Shown here piece by piece: positions 32,313-40,481 of a stretch of DNA of 64,000 bases. The stretch's first letter is position 1; every line of letters begins with the position of its first letter. Made by a program: the position numbers and the translations under genes. The stretch spans positions 62,001 to 126,000 of the forward strand of contig CAMPDW010000001.1 of assembly GCA_946699565.1 (NCBI GenBank), given 5' to 3'. Below the pieces are notes generated by a model that worked only from the letters and a program-made list of their open reading frames with translations, ran no database searches and was not told the DNA's origin. Origin of the DNA: an uncultured Commensalibacter sp. Its GTDB lineage: Bacteria; Pseudomonadota; Alphaproteobacteria; Acetobacterales; Acetobacteraceae.

Positions 32313-32340
32313 GAGCACTTTAGTTAAAGTGCTCTTTTTA
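32313..32340 (+). terminator. Rho-independent terminator
   Basis: GAGCACTTT and AAAGTGCTC form a 9-bp perfect stem with a 4-base loop, then a T run. It serves the plus-strand membrane protein gene and lies between it and the convergent nadE. Confidence 0.88.
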
Positions 32341-32370
32341 TATCTATATGAATGACTATATTATGTAAGG

Positions 32371-34401
32371 TTAATTTAAAGGTATATTCTCTAATTCTTT
32401 TAACCAGATATTCGCATTTCCATCCGAGGGTGCTCTCCAATCTCCACGTGGAGATAATCCTCCACCATCTATAATTTTAGGGCCATTAGGTATGGCTGAG
32501 CGTTTAAACTGGCTAAAAGCAAAAAAACGTTTGATAAATATTTCCAACCAATGACGGATTTCAGGAAGATCATATTTAACCTTTTTATTTTTGGGATATC
32601 CAACGGGCCATTTCCCTTTGTCATTTGCCCAAGTATGATAAGCCAAAAAAGCAATTTTTGAAGGTTTAAAGCCATAACGTAAAAAATAATATAAATTAAA
32701 ATCCTGTAAAGCGTAAGGACCAATCATGGCCTCTGTACTCTGAATCATTTTTGGATCCTTAGCTGGAATTAATTCTGGTGATATCTCTGTATCTAAAATA
32801 GCATTTAAGATCTTACCTGTTTCTTTAGAAAATGATTGAGAGTGAATAACCCACCGAATAAGATGTTGTATCAATGTTTTAGGCAAACCCGCATTGACAT
32901 GGTAATGAGACATCTGATCTCCTACACCATACGTACACCAACCAAGAGCTAATTCAGATAAATCACCTGTTCCAACCACAATTCCATGATGAAAATTGGC
33001 CAAACGAAAAAGATAATCCGTTCTTAACCCTGCCTGAACATTCTCAAAAGTCACATCATAGAGAACTTTACCTTCTGCATATGGATGTTTGATATCTTTC
33101 AACATCTGTTTAGCTGCAGCTGTAATATCTAAACATTCATAATGAATACCTAAAGTTTTCATCAAAGATTTAGCATTTTCTTTTGTTTCATCACTTGTAC
33201 CAAACCCAGGCATCGTATAACCATAAATAGATTTTCTACCTATTTGAAGTTCATCAGCGGCTTGAACCGCAACGAGTAAAGCCTGCGTTGAATCAAGACC
33301 TCCTGATATACCAATAATTAATTTTTGAGCACGACTGGCTTGAATACGCTGCTTTAAAGCTGAAACTTGAATCATATAGGCTTCATAACAATCTTGTTCT
33401 AATCGACTGTAATCAGAAGGAACAAACGGAAATCGTTCTAAGGGGCGTTGTAACCCTATTGTTTTATCAATCGAATCAAGTTGAAAAGAAATTATACGAT
33501 AGGGTGATAACTTTAAATGGAATTGATGAAATGTACCTCTTTGCAATCGTTCCTGACGTAACAAATCTAGATCAATATCAGCTGTTAAAAAAGTATCTCC
33601 TTTTGGAAAACGTTCAGTTTCAGCAAGAACACGACCGTTCTCAAAAACAGAAAGCTGTCCATCCCATGCCACATCGGTAGTTGATTCTCCGTTTCCTGCC
33701 GCAGCATATAAATAAGCACATATCCCACGTGACGATTGCATCTGACATAATAAGGAACGTTGATCAGCCTTACCAACTGTAATATTACTAGCAGAAAGAT
33801 TGACAATTACTGTAGCACCAGCCATACATGCACTACTACTTGGCGGAATAGGAACCCATAAATCTTCACAGATTTCTGTTCCTATAACCAAATCAGGATA
33901 ATCCTCAGCTCTAAAAAGAAGATCTACACCGAAAGGAACATAACATTCATTCAATAGAATTGTTTCATTAAAAATATTTTTACCACTTACAAATTGTCTG
34001 GCTTCATAAAATTCCCGATAATTTGGTAAATATGATTTGGGAACAATCCCTAATATTTGACCTTTATGGATAATAACAGCACAATTATACAAGGCACCTT
34101 TGAAAATAATCGGTGCACCCAAAATCAAAACAGGTATTAACATTTGACTTGCTTGACAAATGAGCTTAATCGCTTTAACCGTTGCAGATAGAAGAGTATC
34201 TTGCAATCGAAGATCTTCAATAGAATAACCCGTTAAGGCTAATTCTGGAAATACGCATAATGCTGATTTTTCCACACTCGCTTGTTTTGCCAACTGAATA
34301 ATTTTTTCACTATTTTTATAGGGATCCGCCAAACAAATCGAAAAATTACATAAAGCCACACGTACCAAATTATGTTCATACAATGAATAAAAATTTTTCA
34401 A
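32371..34401 (-). CDS. nadE: Glutamine-dependent NAD+ synthetase
   Basis: This enzyme amidates deamido-NAD to NAD, feeding ammonia from its own glutaminase domain. The 676-residue length is that of the two-domain, glutamine-using class. The N-terminal nitrilase-like domain has the catalytic triad segments FPELALTGYSIEDL (Glu), VPKSYLPNYREFYEARQF (Lys) and GTEICEDLWVP (Cys). The C-terminal synthetase domain has the PP-loop IIGISGGLDSTQALLVA, the GTGDLSELALGWCTYG segment and the late DLPEIRHWLEIF. It is 31 bases downstream of dsbB on the same strand. Confidence 0.95.
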   Translation of the reverse strand: MKNFYSLYEHNLVRVALCNFSICLADPYKNSEKIIQLAKQASVEKSALCVFPELALTGYSIEDLRLQDTLLSATVKAIKLICQASQMLIPVLILGAPIIFKGALYNCAVIIHKGQILGIVPKSYLPNYREFYEARQFVSGKNIFNETILLNECYVPFGVDLLFRAEDYPDLVIGTEICEDLWVPIPPSSSACMAGATVIVNLSASNITVGKADQRSLLCQMQSSRGICAYLYAAAGNGESTTDVAWDGQLSVFENGRVLAETERFPKGDTFLTADIDLDLLRQERLQRGTFHQFHLKLSPYRIISFQLDSIDKTIGLQRPLERFPFVPSDYSRLEQDCYEAYMIQVSALKQRIQASRAQKLIIGISGGLDSTQALLVAVQAADELQIGRKSIYGYTMPGFGTSDETKENAKSLMKTLGIHYECLDITAAAKQMLKDIKHPYAEGKVLYDVTFENVQAGLRTDYLFRLANFHHGIVVGTGDLSELALGWCTYGVGDQMSHYHVNAGLPKTLIQHLIRWVIHSQSFSKETGKILNAILDTEISPELIPAKDPKMIQSTEAMIGPYALQDFNLYYFLRYGFKPSKIAFLAYHTWANDKGKWPVGYPKNKKVKYDLPEIRHWLEIFIKRFFAFSQFKRSAIPNGPKIIDGGGLSPRGDWRAPSDGNANIWLKELENIPLN

Positions 34402-34432
34402 AGCTAACTCACATCCGTAAAGATTCTAACAG

Positions 34433-34954
34433 TTAAAAATATATTCGCCGATCATGTTTTTCTGCAATTAACCGCCAAATAACAATGACAAAAAGAAAAA
34501 AAGAATATAACCCATTTAACATTGTCAAAGAAAGCGGCATCCAGAAAAAGAGATAAGAGGCTACATCACAAGGTTTAGTTGGACGATCAGGCATAAAATT
34601 CAACCGATCTGAAAAATTATCAGCAGAATAAAGATAAGCATTGCATTCAGGTAATGGACTTTTCCACCAGCCTTGCTCCACCCCGATATGAACAAAAGAC
34701 ACCCCAATACTAAACATCAAGATTAGTAATCCTCCCCATAAAATCCATAAGACATAACGTTTTGGAATCAATAATCCTATAAAACCGAGCACAATCAAAA
34801 TACGATAAGGCCATCTCTCAATAATGCAAAGACTACAGGGAATCATAGTCCAAACATATTGTAAAAACCATGCTATAGCTAAGGCGAAGAAACCTGCCAA
34901 TATAAAAAATAGAGATATAATTAATTTTATATAATTTTTATTATAATTGGTCAC
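34433..34954 (-). CDS. dsbB: Disulfide bond formation protein DsbB
   Basis: DsbB reoxidises periplasmic DsbA and passes electrons to quinone. The 173-residue product has four hydrophobic helices. The first periplasmic loop holds the active-site pair IPCSLCIIERWPYR. A second loop has the other pair (LPECNAYLYS ... TKPCDVASYLFFW). The order and spacing of both cysteine pairs are as in the family. A DsbA-like thiol protein is encoded in the same window at 42198, a possible partner. It precedes nadE closely. Confidence 0.93.
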   Translation of the reverse strand: MTNYNKNYIKLIISLFFILAGFFALAIAWFLQYVWTMIPCSLCIIERWPYRILIVLGFIGLLIPKRYVLWILWGGLLILMFSIGVSFVHIGVEQGWWKSPLPECNAYLYSADNFSDRLNFMPDRPTKPCDVASYLFFWMPLSLTMLNGLYSFFLFVIVIWRLIAEKHDRRIYF

Positions 34955-35051
34955 GTTTCGTATCCGGCCTGATTAATTTTTAGAACGGTAATCGTTTGAG
35001 AAAAAGGCAAGTAAACTAATTATTTTTATAAATTAACTTACCACATTCTTT

Positions 35052-35582
35052 TTAATGTTGCGATTGTAAAGAATGTTCTAATGAATTTTCAATTGCTTCA
35101 GAGGATTGATTTGAAAATTTTTGATCTGTTTTATCAGTTGACTTTTGATTTTTTACGAATTCATTTAATTGTTCACCCAAACAACCTACTGCACTAATAT
35201 TATATAAAGGATGTTCAAAAACAGATGCGCCTGGCTCAGAAGCAAAAATCCATGAAGCAAAATGTACGGAGGTTAATTTTGTATCGGTTACCTGAACATA
35301 AGCTGCACTATCAAATGGAACAGAGGGCGGACGGACAATACAACCCTGTGCTTCAATCGTTAAAGTTTGATATCGTACTGATTGACCAACTGGAATTTTT
35401 AAAATTTTTGTAGTGGCTTCAACTTTATTCAAAACACGCACAACAGCAACGGATTGTCTTAACCAGCTATCCGCCAACTTATCGGATGAATCATTTTTAT
35501 CATTTGTTATTTCAGCAAATCCATTTGAAATCATAGATAGACTTAATAGCATCAGAGTTAAGCATATTATTTTTTTCTTCAT
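35052..35582 (-). CDS. DUF2155-family periplasmic protein
   Basis: This alphaproteobacterial family of unknown function is recognised by AVVRVLNKVEATTKILKIPVGQ, FDSAAYVQVTD and FASWIFASEPGASVFEHPLYNISAVGC. The 176-residue protein has a clear signal peptide (KKKIICLTLMLLSLSMISNGFA), so it is periplasmic. Two cysteines (QGCIV and VGCLG) could pair, plausible with dsbB next door. The Gln/Asn/Ser-rich tail is not conserved. It overlaps the upstream 74-residue ORF by four bases. Genes of this family usually sit beside a NDUFA12-like gene and mlaD, as here. Confidence 0.85.
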   Translation of the reverse strand: MKKKIICLTLMLLSLSMISNGFAEITNDKNDSSDKLADSWLRQSVAVVRVLNKVEATTKILKIPVGQSVRYQTLTIEAQGCIVRPPSVPFDSAAYVQVTDTKLTSVHFASWIFASEPGASVFEHPLYNISAVGCLGEQLNEFVKNQKSTDKTDQKFSNQSSEAIENSLEHSLQSQH

Positions 35583-35803
35583 TTCATCGGACTCCGCAAC
35601 TGATCAACCATTTTCTTAAGGAAATCTCGCATAAATTCCTCATCAACCCCGATTAATAATGCATCCTCAAACACGTCCTGCATAAATTGCTTTAACTCAA
35701 CATTATTCTCTTCCAGAATTTTTAATTTTTCTTTACAAGTTACAGATTTCCCATCTGACTGGGGCCAATTTACTGATGAAGATACATGCATATCTAGTTT
35801 CAC
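35579..35803 (-). CDS. Small hypothetical protein (74 aa)
   Basis: The frame lies between mlaD and the DUF2155 gene, and its stop overlaps the DUF2155 start by four bases, which argues for a real translated gene. The sequence is hydrophilic and mostly helical. One cysteine (SVTCKEKL) is followed by LKILEENNVELKQFMQDVFEDALLIGVDEEFMRDFLKKMVDQL, acidic and likely helical. No signal peptide or membrane segment is visible. I do not recognise a family. Its function is unknown; operon coupling suggests an envelope-related role. Confidence 0.7.
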   Translation of the reverse strand: MKLDMHVSSSVNWPQSDGKSVTCKEKLKILEENNVELKQFMQDVFEDALLIGVDEEFMRDFLKKMVDQLRSPMK

Positions 35804-35844
35804 TCCATTGACCTCATTTTATAAAAAATACAGAACTGAATAGA

Positions 35845-36378
35845 TTATTGTAATTTATCATTATGCGTTTGATCTGCAAGACTATCTATTTTTTTCTTTT
35901 CAGTCTTACTCATATTATCCGTTACAGAAAAAATGAATTTACTTAATAATTGCTGTAAGCTTATGGAACCCTGAGTATGAGTTAAAAATTCATCCACCTG
36001 AAGGATTTTTTCATCCCCTCCTGGAGAAAGATCAATATATTTTCCACCTAATAAACTATCACTTGTAATGATCGCCGCGGTATCAACAGGTAGTTTAATA
36101 TCAGCTCTAACCGTAAAGGTAACAATAGCATTATATTTCTTGGGGTCAACTTTTTCCTGAATGACTTGTCCAACACTAACACCAGCCAATTTGACATCTG
36201 ACCCAACTTCTAATCCATCAATTTGACTAAAAGACGCTCGCAATGGATACCCTCCAATATTTTTTTGCCCATGACCAATAATAGCCATAACCACAGCCAT
36301 AATAAATACAACCAACACAACAAAGCCAGTAATAAGTTCAATAGCTTGCTGTGTTTTTTGAGAAGGCATTAAAATCAT
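35845..36378 (-). CDS. mlaD: MlaD-family lipid transport substrate-binding protein
   Basis: MlaD is the MCE-domain subunit of the Mla ABC system that moves phospholipids between inner and outer membranes. The 177-residue protein has an N-terminal membrane anchor (AIELITGFVVLVVFIMAVVMA) followed by one MCE domain with YPLRASFSQIDGLEVGSDVKLAGVSVGQV and SDSLLGGKYIDLSPGG. The length is usual. The rest of the transporter (mlaE, mlaF) is not in the window. It lies 15 bases after the NDUFA12-like gene on the same strand. Confidence 0.92.
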   Translation of the reverse strand: MILMPSQKTQQAIELITGFVVLVVFIMAVVMAIIGHGQKNIGGYPLRASFSQIDGLEVGSDVKLAGVSVGQVIQEKVDPKKYNAIVTFTVRADIKLPVDTAAIITSDSLLGGKYIDLSPGGDEKILQVDEFLTHTQGSISLQQLLSKFIFSVTDNMSKTEKKKIDSLADQTHNDKLQ

Positions 36379-36393
36379 AAATGATCTTTTCTA

Positions 36394-36762
36394 TTAAGTT
36401 TCAGGAATCCAGCTTTCATAATCTCCAGTTGCTTTGGCTCTTTGTCCACCTACATAATCACTTCCTTGTGGGTGATATGCCTTGGCTGTTCCTGTTAAAT
36501 TAGGTTGATAGGGAACCTGCCACGGATGCCGTTTTGATGCTGGTACTGGAGCATCAACTTCATAATGAAGCCATACCCACCATTCTGGAGGTACTGCGGA
36601 AGGATCATCACCTTTATTATAAATAACCCAACGTTCATGACGACGTTCACCCCCGCCAAGACGATTTAATGTACGAGATTCATAATAAGACCGTCCATCA
36701 GCATCTTTACCAACTAAACGCCCTTTAAAAAGCGTATGTAAACGCGTTCCAAATGTTGTCAT
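36394..36762 (-). CDS. NDUFA12-family NADH:ubiquinone oxidoreductase accessory subunit
   Basis: The 122-residue protein belongs to the B17.2/NDUFA12 family, an accessory subunit of complex I in alphaproteobacteria and mitochondria. Typical features are the early LFKGRLVGKDADGRSYYESR, RRHERWVIYNKGDDPSAVPPEWWVWLHYEVDAP and a Pro/Lys-rich end (KRHPWQVPYQPNLTGTAKAYHPQGSDY). It is the first gene of a minus-strand group with mlaD, the small ORF and DUF2155, the usual alphaproteobacterial arrangement. The divergent 282-base spacer on its 5' side holds DnaA-box-like repeats. Confidence 0.9.
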   Translation of the reverse strand: MTTFGTRLHTLFKGRLVGKDADGRSYYESRTLNRLGGGERRHERWVIYNKGDDPSAVPPEWWVWLHYEVDAPVPASKRHPWQVPYQPNLTGTAKAYHPQGSDYVGGQRAKATGDYESWIPET

Positions 36763-36932
36763 AAGCGTAATTCAAAATTATATTTAATATTAAGTAATTT
36801 CCATAAAATATGGTTTGGCTAAAGAATATACCTTTTTTTCTAAAAAATCACAAAAAAAATTAAATATGATATCCTTTTAATCTTCATTATCTCATTGTTA
36901 TTTTTGAAAACAAGAATAAAAAAATATAAAGA

Positions 36933-36974
36933 TTATCCTTGTGCATTTTATCCACAATATCCACTTAATCCATA
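36933..36974 (+). promoter_or_regulatory. Cluster of DnaA-box-like 9-mers
   Basis: One perfect DnaA box (TTATCCACA, 36948-36956) is followed without gap by ATATCCACT and TAATCCATA (36957-36974), each matching 7 of 9. A fourth related 9-mer, TTATCCTTG, is at 36933-36941. All are in the same orientation, 70-110 bases before the plus-strand RNR-like gene. The flanking bases are A+T-rich. This could be a DnaA-regulated promoter or a DnaA-titration site. Confidence 0.5.
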
Positions 36975-37044
36975 GATCTGTATAACTTTTCACCCTTATT
37001 TATAGACTTACCAGTAGCTTAAAAAAATTGTAAACTAAATTATT

Positions 37045-38637
37045 ATGAAAACAAGACACCTTTGGAATGACGTCAGGATGCGTAATCTGCAAGCTGCGGT
37101 TGATCCCGATGCATCTTTATATTCTGTAACCATTCCCGCTCAATGGGAAGATCAATCAGCATCCGCAATATTACAGCTTTGCCCGAGCTATCAATTGGAA
37201 TCCCATGTAATTAGAACAGATAAAGTTATTACTAGCTGGTTACTTCCTCTTTGTAATTATGCAAAAAATGCTGGAATACAAGAATGGGGGTTAACGGATT
37301 GGGAAAATATTCTGCTTTATCAGCAAGCTTGTCCAAATCAAAGAATCTGGCAAAATGATATTAGTCAGAAACCTGCCTTTACCATTAATTTAGCTGCTTT
37401 TGCATCAACAGAAACAGGATTTGATGCCCATGCTTACCATAAAGTCCTCCAAATTATTATCGATAGCATTCATATCCTTTATGAACAGCAATTTAATTTT
37501 ATCAATAGTGAACTTCCTTTCACAGAACTTCAAAATAAAACCCAAAAAGATGCAGTTAGCTCTATCACATCAAATTATTCACATGATTTCGCTGGTACAC
37601 TTTATTTAACAAATTTAGATACATGTCTTGCACAACTTGGTTTAGATTATGATAGTCATCAAGGTCGAGATGTGGCGTGTTGCCTAACTTGCTTTGCAAC
37701 TCTGCTTTCAACGGCAGGTTGTGGCTCTGATTATCTACCATTATCACCCGACTGGAACGCTTTACCTGAATTAACCTCACTTGCAAAAGAAATATGGAGT
37801 CTTGCTTCAGAGAAAAAAAAATCTCTTTTGCCTAGAATTGAAACCAGTTTCTCAATTCCAGGTCCTGAAGATATTTTGCTTAATTCTGAAGCTTGCGGAC
37901 TTGCTCCAATTTTCTCACCCGTGACTGAAGATGGACACTTAGCTATGAGCACAATTGCAAGAATGGCGAAGCAAGGATTGACTCCTGAAAACGCTTTGGC
38001 TGCCACTTTATCAGGAAATTTAATTTTACAACCTCCTTCTCATCAGGCTCATTGTACAATGCATCAGGCATTAATTGGTTTTACAACCTCAATGCCACCT
38101 CGTCCTCATCCCCTTGAATATCCCTTAGCCTCTAAAACAATATTACCTCGTGGTGTTCGGGAACCTCTTCCCCCCCGTCACAAAGGAATCACGCAAAAAG
38201 CCAGTATTGCTGGACGAGGGTTATTTTTACGCACAGGGGAATATGAAGACGGTAAACTTGGTGAAATATCAATCACACCTTTAAAAGAAAATACAATGGT
38301 TAAAGGGTTATTAGACAGCTTGGGACAAGCTGTTAGTATTGGTCTTCAATACGGTGTCCCCTTGAAAGAATTTGTTTCTACCTTCGCCTATAGCCGCTTT
38401 GGTATTGCTGGTACTGTGGAAGGGGATCCCGGGGCAATTTATGCTACTTCTTTTCTAGATTATAGTTTCAGACTTTTATCAGATGTTTATTTAAATCAAC
38501 CTTTACCTGATGCCCCCAATAATTTATATTCAAGTAATGAAAAACTACCTTTACTACCTTTAGATTTACCAAAAAAAGAAATTAAAAATCACGGCTCTTC
38601 TAAACATAAACTCTCAAAATTTAAACTTGTAAGCTAA
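37045..38637 (+). CDS. Ribonucleotide-reductase-related TSCPD-domain-like protein
   Basis: The 530-residue protein's C-terminal part (about residues 300-510) matches the end of class II (B12-dependent) ribonucleotide reductases as I know them. The matching blocks are STIARMAKQGLTPENAL, LPPRHKGITQKASIAGRGLFLRTGEYEDGKLGEI, GLQYGVPLKEFV and ATSFLDYSFR (the TSCPD region). The N-terminal two thirds are divergent. The C-terminal redox Cys pair of class II enzymes is absent; the tail ends KHKLSKFKLVS. Cysteines occur mostly in one patch (VACCLTCFATLLSTAGCGSD). It may be a non-reductase derivative. It is followed 13 bases later by a RidA gene and preceded by DnaA-box-like repeats. Confidence 0.6.
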   Translation: MKTRHLWNDVRMRNLQAAVDPDASLYSVTIPAQWEDQSASAILQLCPSYQLESHVIRTDKVITSWLLPLCNYAKNAGIQEWGLTDWENILLYQQACPNQRIWQNDISQKPAFTINLAAFASTETGFDAHAYHKVLQIIIDSIHILYEQQFNFINSELPFTELQNKTQKDAVSSITSNYSHDFAGTLYLTNLDTCLAQLGLDYDSHQGRDVACCLTCFATLLSTAGCGSDYLPLSPDWNALPELTSLAKEIWSLASEKKKSLLPRIETSFSIPGPEDILLNSEACGLAPIFSPVTEDGHLAMSTIARMAKQGLTPENALAATLSGNLILQPPSHQAHCTMHQALIGFTTSMPPRPHPLEYPLASKTILPRGVREPLPPRHKGITQKASIAGRGLFLRTGEYEDGKLGEISITPLKENTMVKGLLDSLGQAVSIGLQYGVPLKEFVSTFAYSRFGIAGTVEGDPGAIYATSFLDYSFRLLSDVYLNQPLPDAPNNLYSSNEKLPLLPLDLPKKEIKNHGSSKHKLSKFKLVS

Positions 38638-38650
38638 AAAGGATAAGATT

Positions 38651-39112
38651 ATGTCTACTATTGAGAAACGTCTTACTACTCTTAACATAGAACTTCCAAA
38701 ACCTGCAACCCCAGTCGCTAATTATTTACCCTCTATCAAAACAAATAATTTCTTAATTATTTCTGGCCAACTCCCATTTATAAACGGAAAGCTTTTTGCA
38801 ACTGGAAAATTAGGAGGGGAAGTAAATATTCCAACTGGACAACAAGCCGCACGGTACTGCATGATCAATATTTTAGCTCAGGCCAAAGCTGCAATAGGAC
38901 AGCTAGACGCTATTAGTAAACTTATTCGTCTTGGTGGTTTTATTGCAAGCACACCCGAATTTACTCAACAAGCTATTGTTATGAATGGTGCTTCTGATCT
39001 TGCTATAGAAGCTTTTGGCAATAAAGGTCGCCACGCTCGTTCTGCTTTTGGTGTTGCATCTTTACCCATGGATGCGTGTATCGAAATAGAAGCTTGGTTT
39101 GAATTAAAATAA
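38651..39112 (+). CDS. RidA/YjgF-family protein
   Basis: The 153-residue protein belongs to the RidA/YjgF/UK114 superfamily, whose best-known members hydrolyse reactive enamine/imine intermediates. The blocks IKTNNFLIISGQLPFINGK, QAARYCMINILAQAKAAIG, ASTPEFTQQAIVMNGASDLAIEAFG and HARSAFGVASLPMDACIEIEAWFEL resemble the longer Atu1358-type subgroup rather than canonical RidA. The Arg before SAFGV is the usual substrate-binding arginine. It probably shares a transcript with the upstream RNR-like gene. Confidence 0.88.
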   Translation: MSTIEKRLTTLNIELPKPATPVANYLPSIKTNNFLIISGQLPFINGKLFATGKLGGEVNIPTGQQAARYCMINILAQAKAAIGQLDAISKLIRLGGFIASTPEFTQQAIVMNGASDLAIEAFGNKGRHARSAFGVASLPMDACIEIEAWFELK

Positions 39113-39198
39113 TCCATTTTTTGTAAATAAAAAGATAAAATTATTAATTATATTCAACATCTTAAAAATCAAATTAAAAATTTTATCTAATGTAGTTC

Positions 39199-39241
39199 TA
39201 TCAGGTTTTTATTAAATTTTAAAAAATCATAGAACCTGATA
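39199..39241. terminator. Hairpin between the RidA and recA genes
   Basis: TATCAGGTT and AACCTGATA are 9-bp arms around a 25-base A+T loop, in the convergent spacer. T runs are weak on both strands, so a termination role is plausible but not strong. Confidence 0.5.
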
Positions 39242-39268
39242 ATTTTATCCAATCTTTATTAATATAAA

Positions 39269-40306
39269 TTAATTATCTAATAAATCGGCAGAAATATTTT
39301 TTTCATCATCCATTAAAGCTTCGCCAATTATACCAGAATGTTCACGAATACGTTGTTCAATCGCTCCACTGATTTCTGGATGTTCACGCAAGAACTGTTT
39401 CACATTCTCTCGTCCCTGACCAATACGTTGATTGTCATAAGAAAACCAAGACCCTGCTTTCTCAACAATCGCAGCTTTAACGCCAAGGTCGATAAGCTCA
39501 CCCATTTTACTGATACCTTCGCCATACATGATATCAAATTCAACTTGTTTAAAAGGAGGAGCCATTTTATTTTTAACAACTTTAACGCGTGTCTGATTTC
39601 CAGTAATTTCATCTTTTTCCTTGACCTGACCAATACGACGAATATCCATACGAACGGAAGCGTAAAATTTTAATGCATTTCCACCTGTTGTCGTTTCAGG
39701 AGAACCAAACATAACACCAATTTTTTGTCGGATCTGATTTAAAAAGATAAGACATGTATTAGAACGTGAAACTGATCCTGTCAATTTTCTTAATGCTTGG
39801 CTCATTAAGCGAGCATGTAATCCAACATGATTATCCCCCATATCTCCTTCCAATTCGGCACGGGGAACCAATGCCGCCACACTGTCCACAACCAGAACAT
39901 CAATGGCACCAGAACGAACCAATGTATCTGCAATTTCCAGTGCTTGCTCCCCAGCATCAGGTTGAGAAATAAGCAAATTATCAATATCGACACCCAGTTT
40001 ACGTGCATAAATCGGATCCAATGCATGTTCTGCATCTAGAAATGCACAAATTCCACCTTTTTTTTGAGCTTCAGCAATAATATGTAAAGCCATCGTTGTT
40101 TTACCAGAACTCTCAGGACCATAAATTTCAACGATACGACCACGGGGAACACCCCCAATTCCTAAAGCAATATCCAGACCAATTGAGCCTGTTGAAATTG
40201 CTTCGACTTGAACGACAGACTGCTCACCCATCTTCATGATTGAACCTTTGCCAAAAGCACGTTCAATCTGCGATAGAGCTCCTTCTAATGCTTTATTTTT
40301 ATCCAT
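39269..40306 (-). CDS. recA: Recombinase RecA
   Basis: RecA forms filaments on single-stranded DNA for recombination and SOS signalling. The 345-residue protein has all the hallmarks: [23 protein letters not shown] at the start, the ATP loop [29 protein letters not shown] with DNA loop L1, the [49 protein letters not shown] core (loop L2), and an acidic C-terminal tail. I looked for the alphaproteobacterial LexA box (GTTC-N7-GTTC or GAAC-N7-GAAC) within 175 bases upstream and saw none. Confidence 0.97.
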   Translation of the reverse strand: MDKNKALEGALSQIERAFGKGSIMKMGEQSVVQVEAISTGSIGLDIALGIGGVPRGRIVEIYGPESSGKTTMALHIIAEAQKKGGICAFLDAEHALDPIYARKLGVDIDNLLISQPDAGEQALEIADTLVRSGAIDVLVVDSVAALVPRAELEGDMGDNHVGLHARLMSQALRKLTGSVSRSNTCLIFLNQIRQKIGVMFGSPETTTGGNALKFYASVRMDIRRIGQVKEKDEITGNQTRVKVVKNKMAPPFKQVEFDIMYGEGISKMGELIDLGVKAAIVEKAGSWFSYDNQRIGQGRENVKQFLREHPEISGAIEQRIREHSGIIGEALMDDEKNISADLLDN

Positions 40307-40481
40307 TATTTTAAAATTTCCTTAAGGCTAAAGAATATAAAAAATGCAAAATATCATCTAAATTCCGATCAATTTGCACATTTCCGCTTTAAATAGTTTA
40401 AGAGATAGTATTGTAATAATTACATTTATAATATTGATATTTTTACCAAATTTTCAATAATTTGTAGTAATAATAATTTAA

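Noticed and set aside
36933-36974. Full replication origin
   Set aside because: No dnaA, hemE or parAB genes and no larger array of boxes accompany it; kept only as a regulatory candidate.
39338-39673. Plus-strand 111-residue frame
   Set aside because: Antisense to recA's conserved C-terminal half, with no recognisable protein features.
40307-40481. LexA/SOS box upstream of recA
   Set aside because: No GTTC-N7-GTTC or GAAC-N7-GAAC pair is present in the region upstream of the start.
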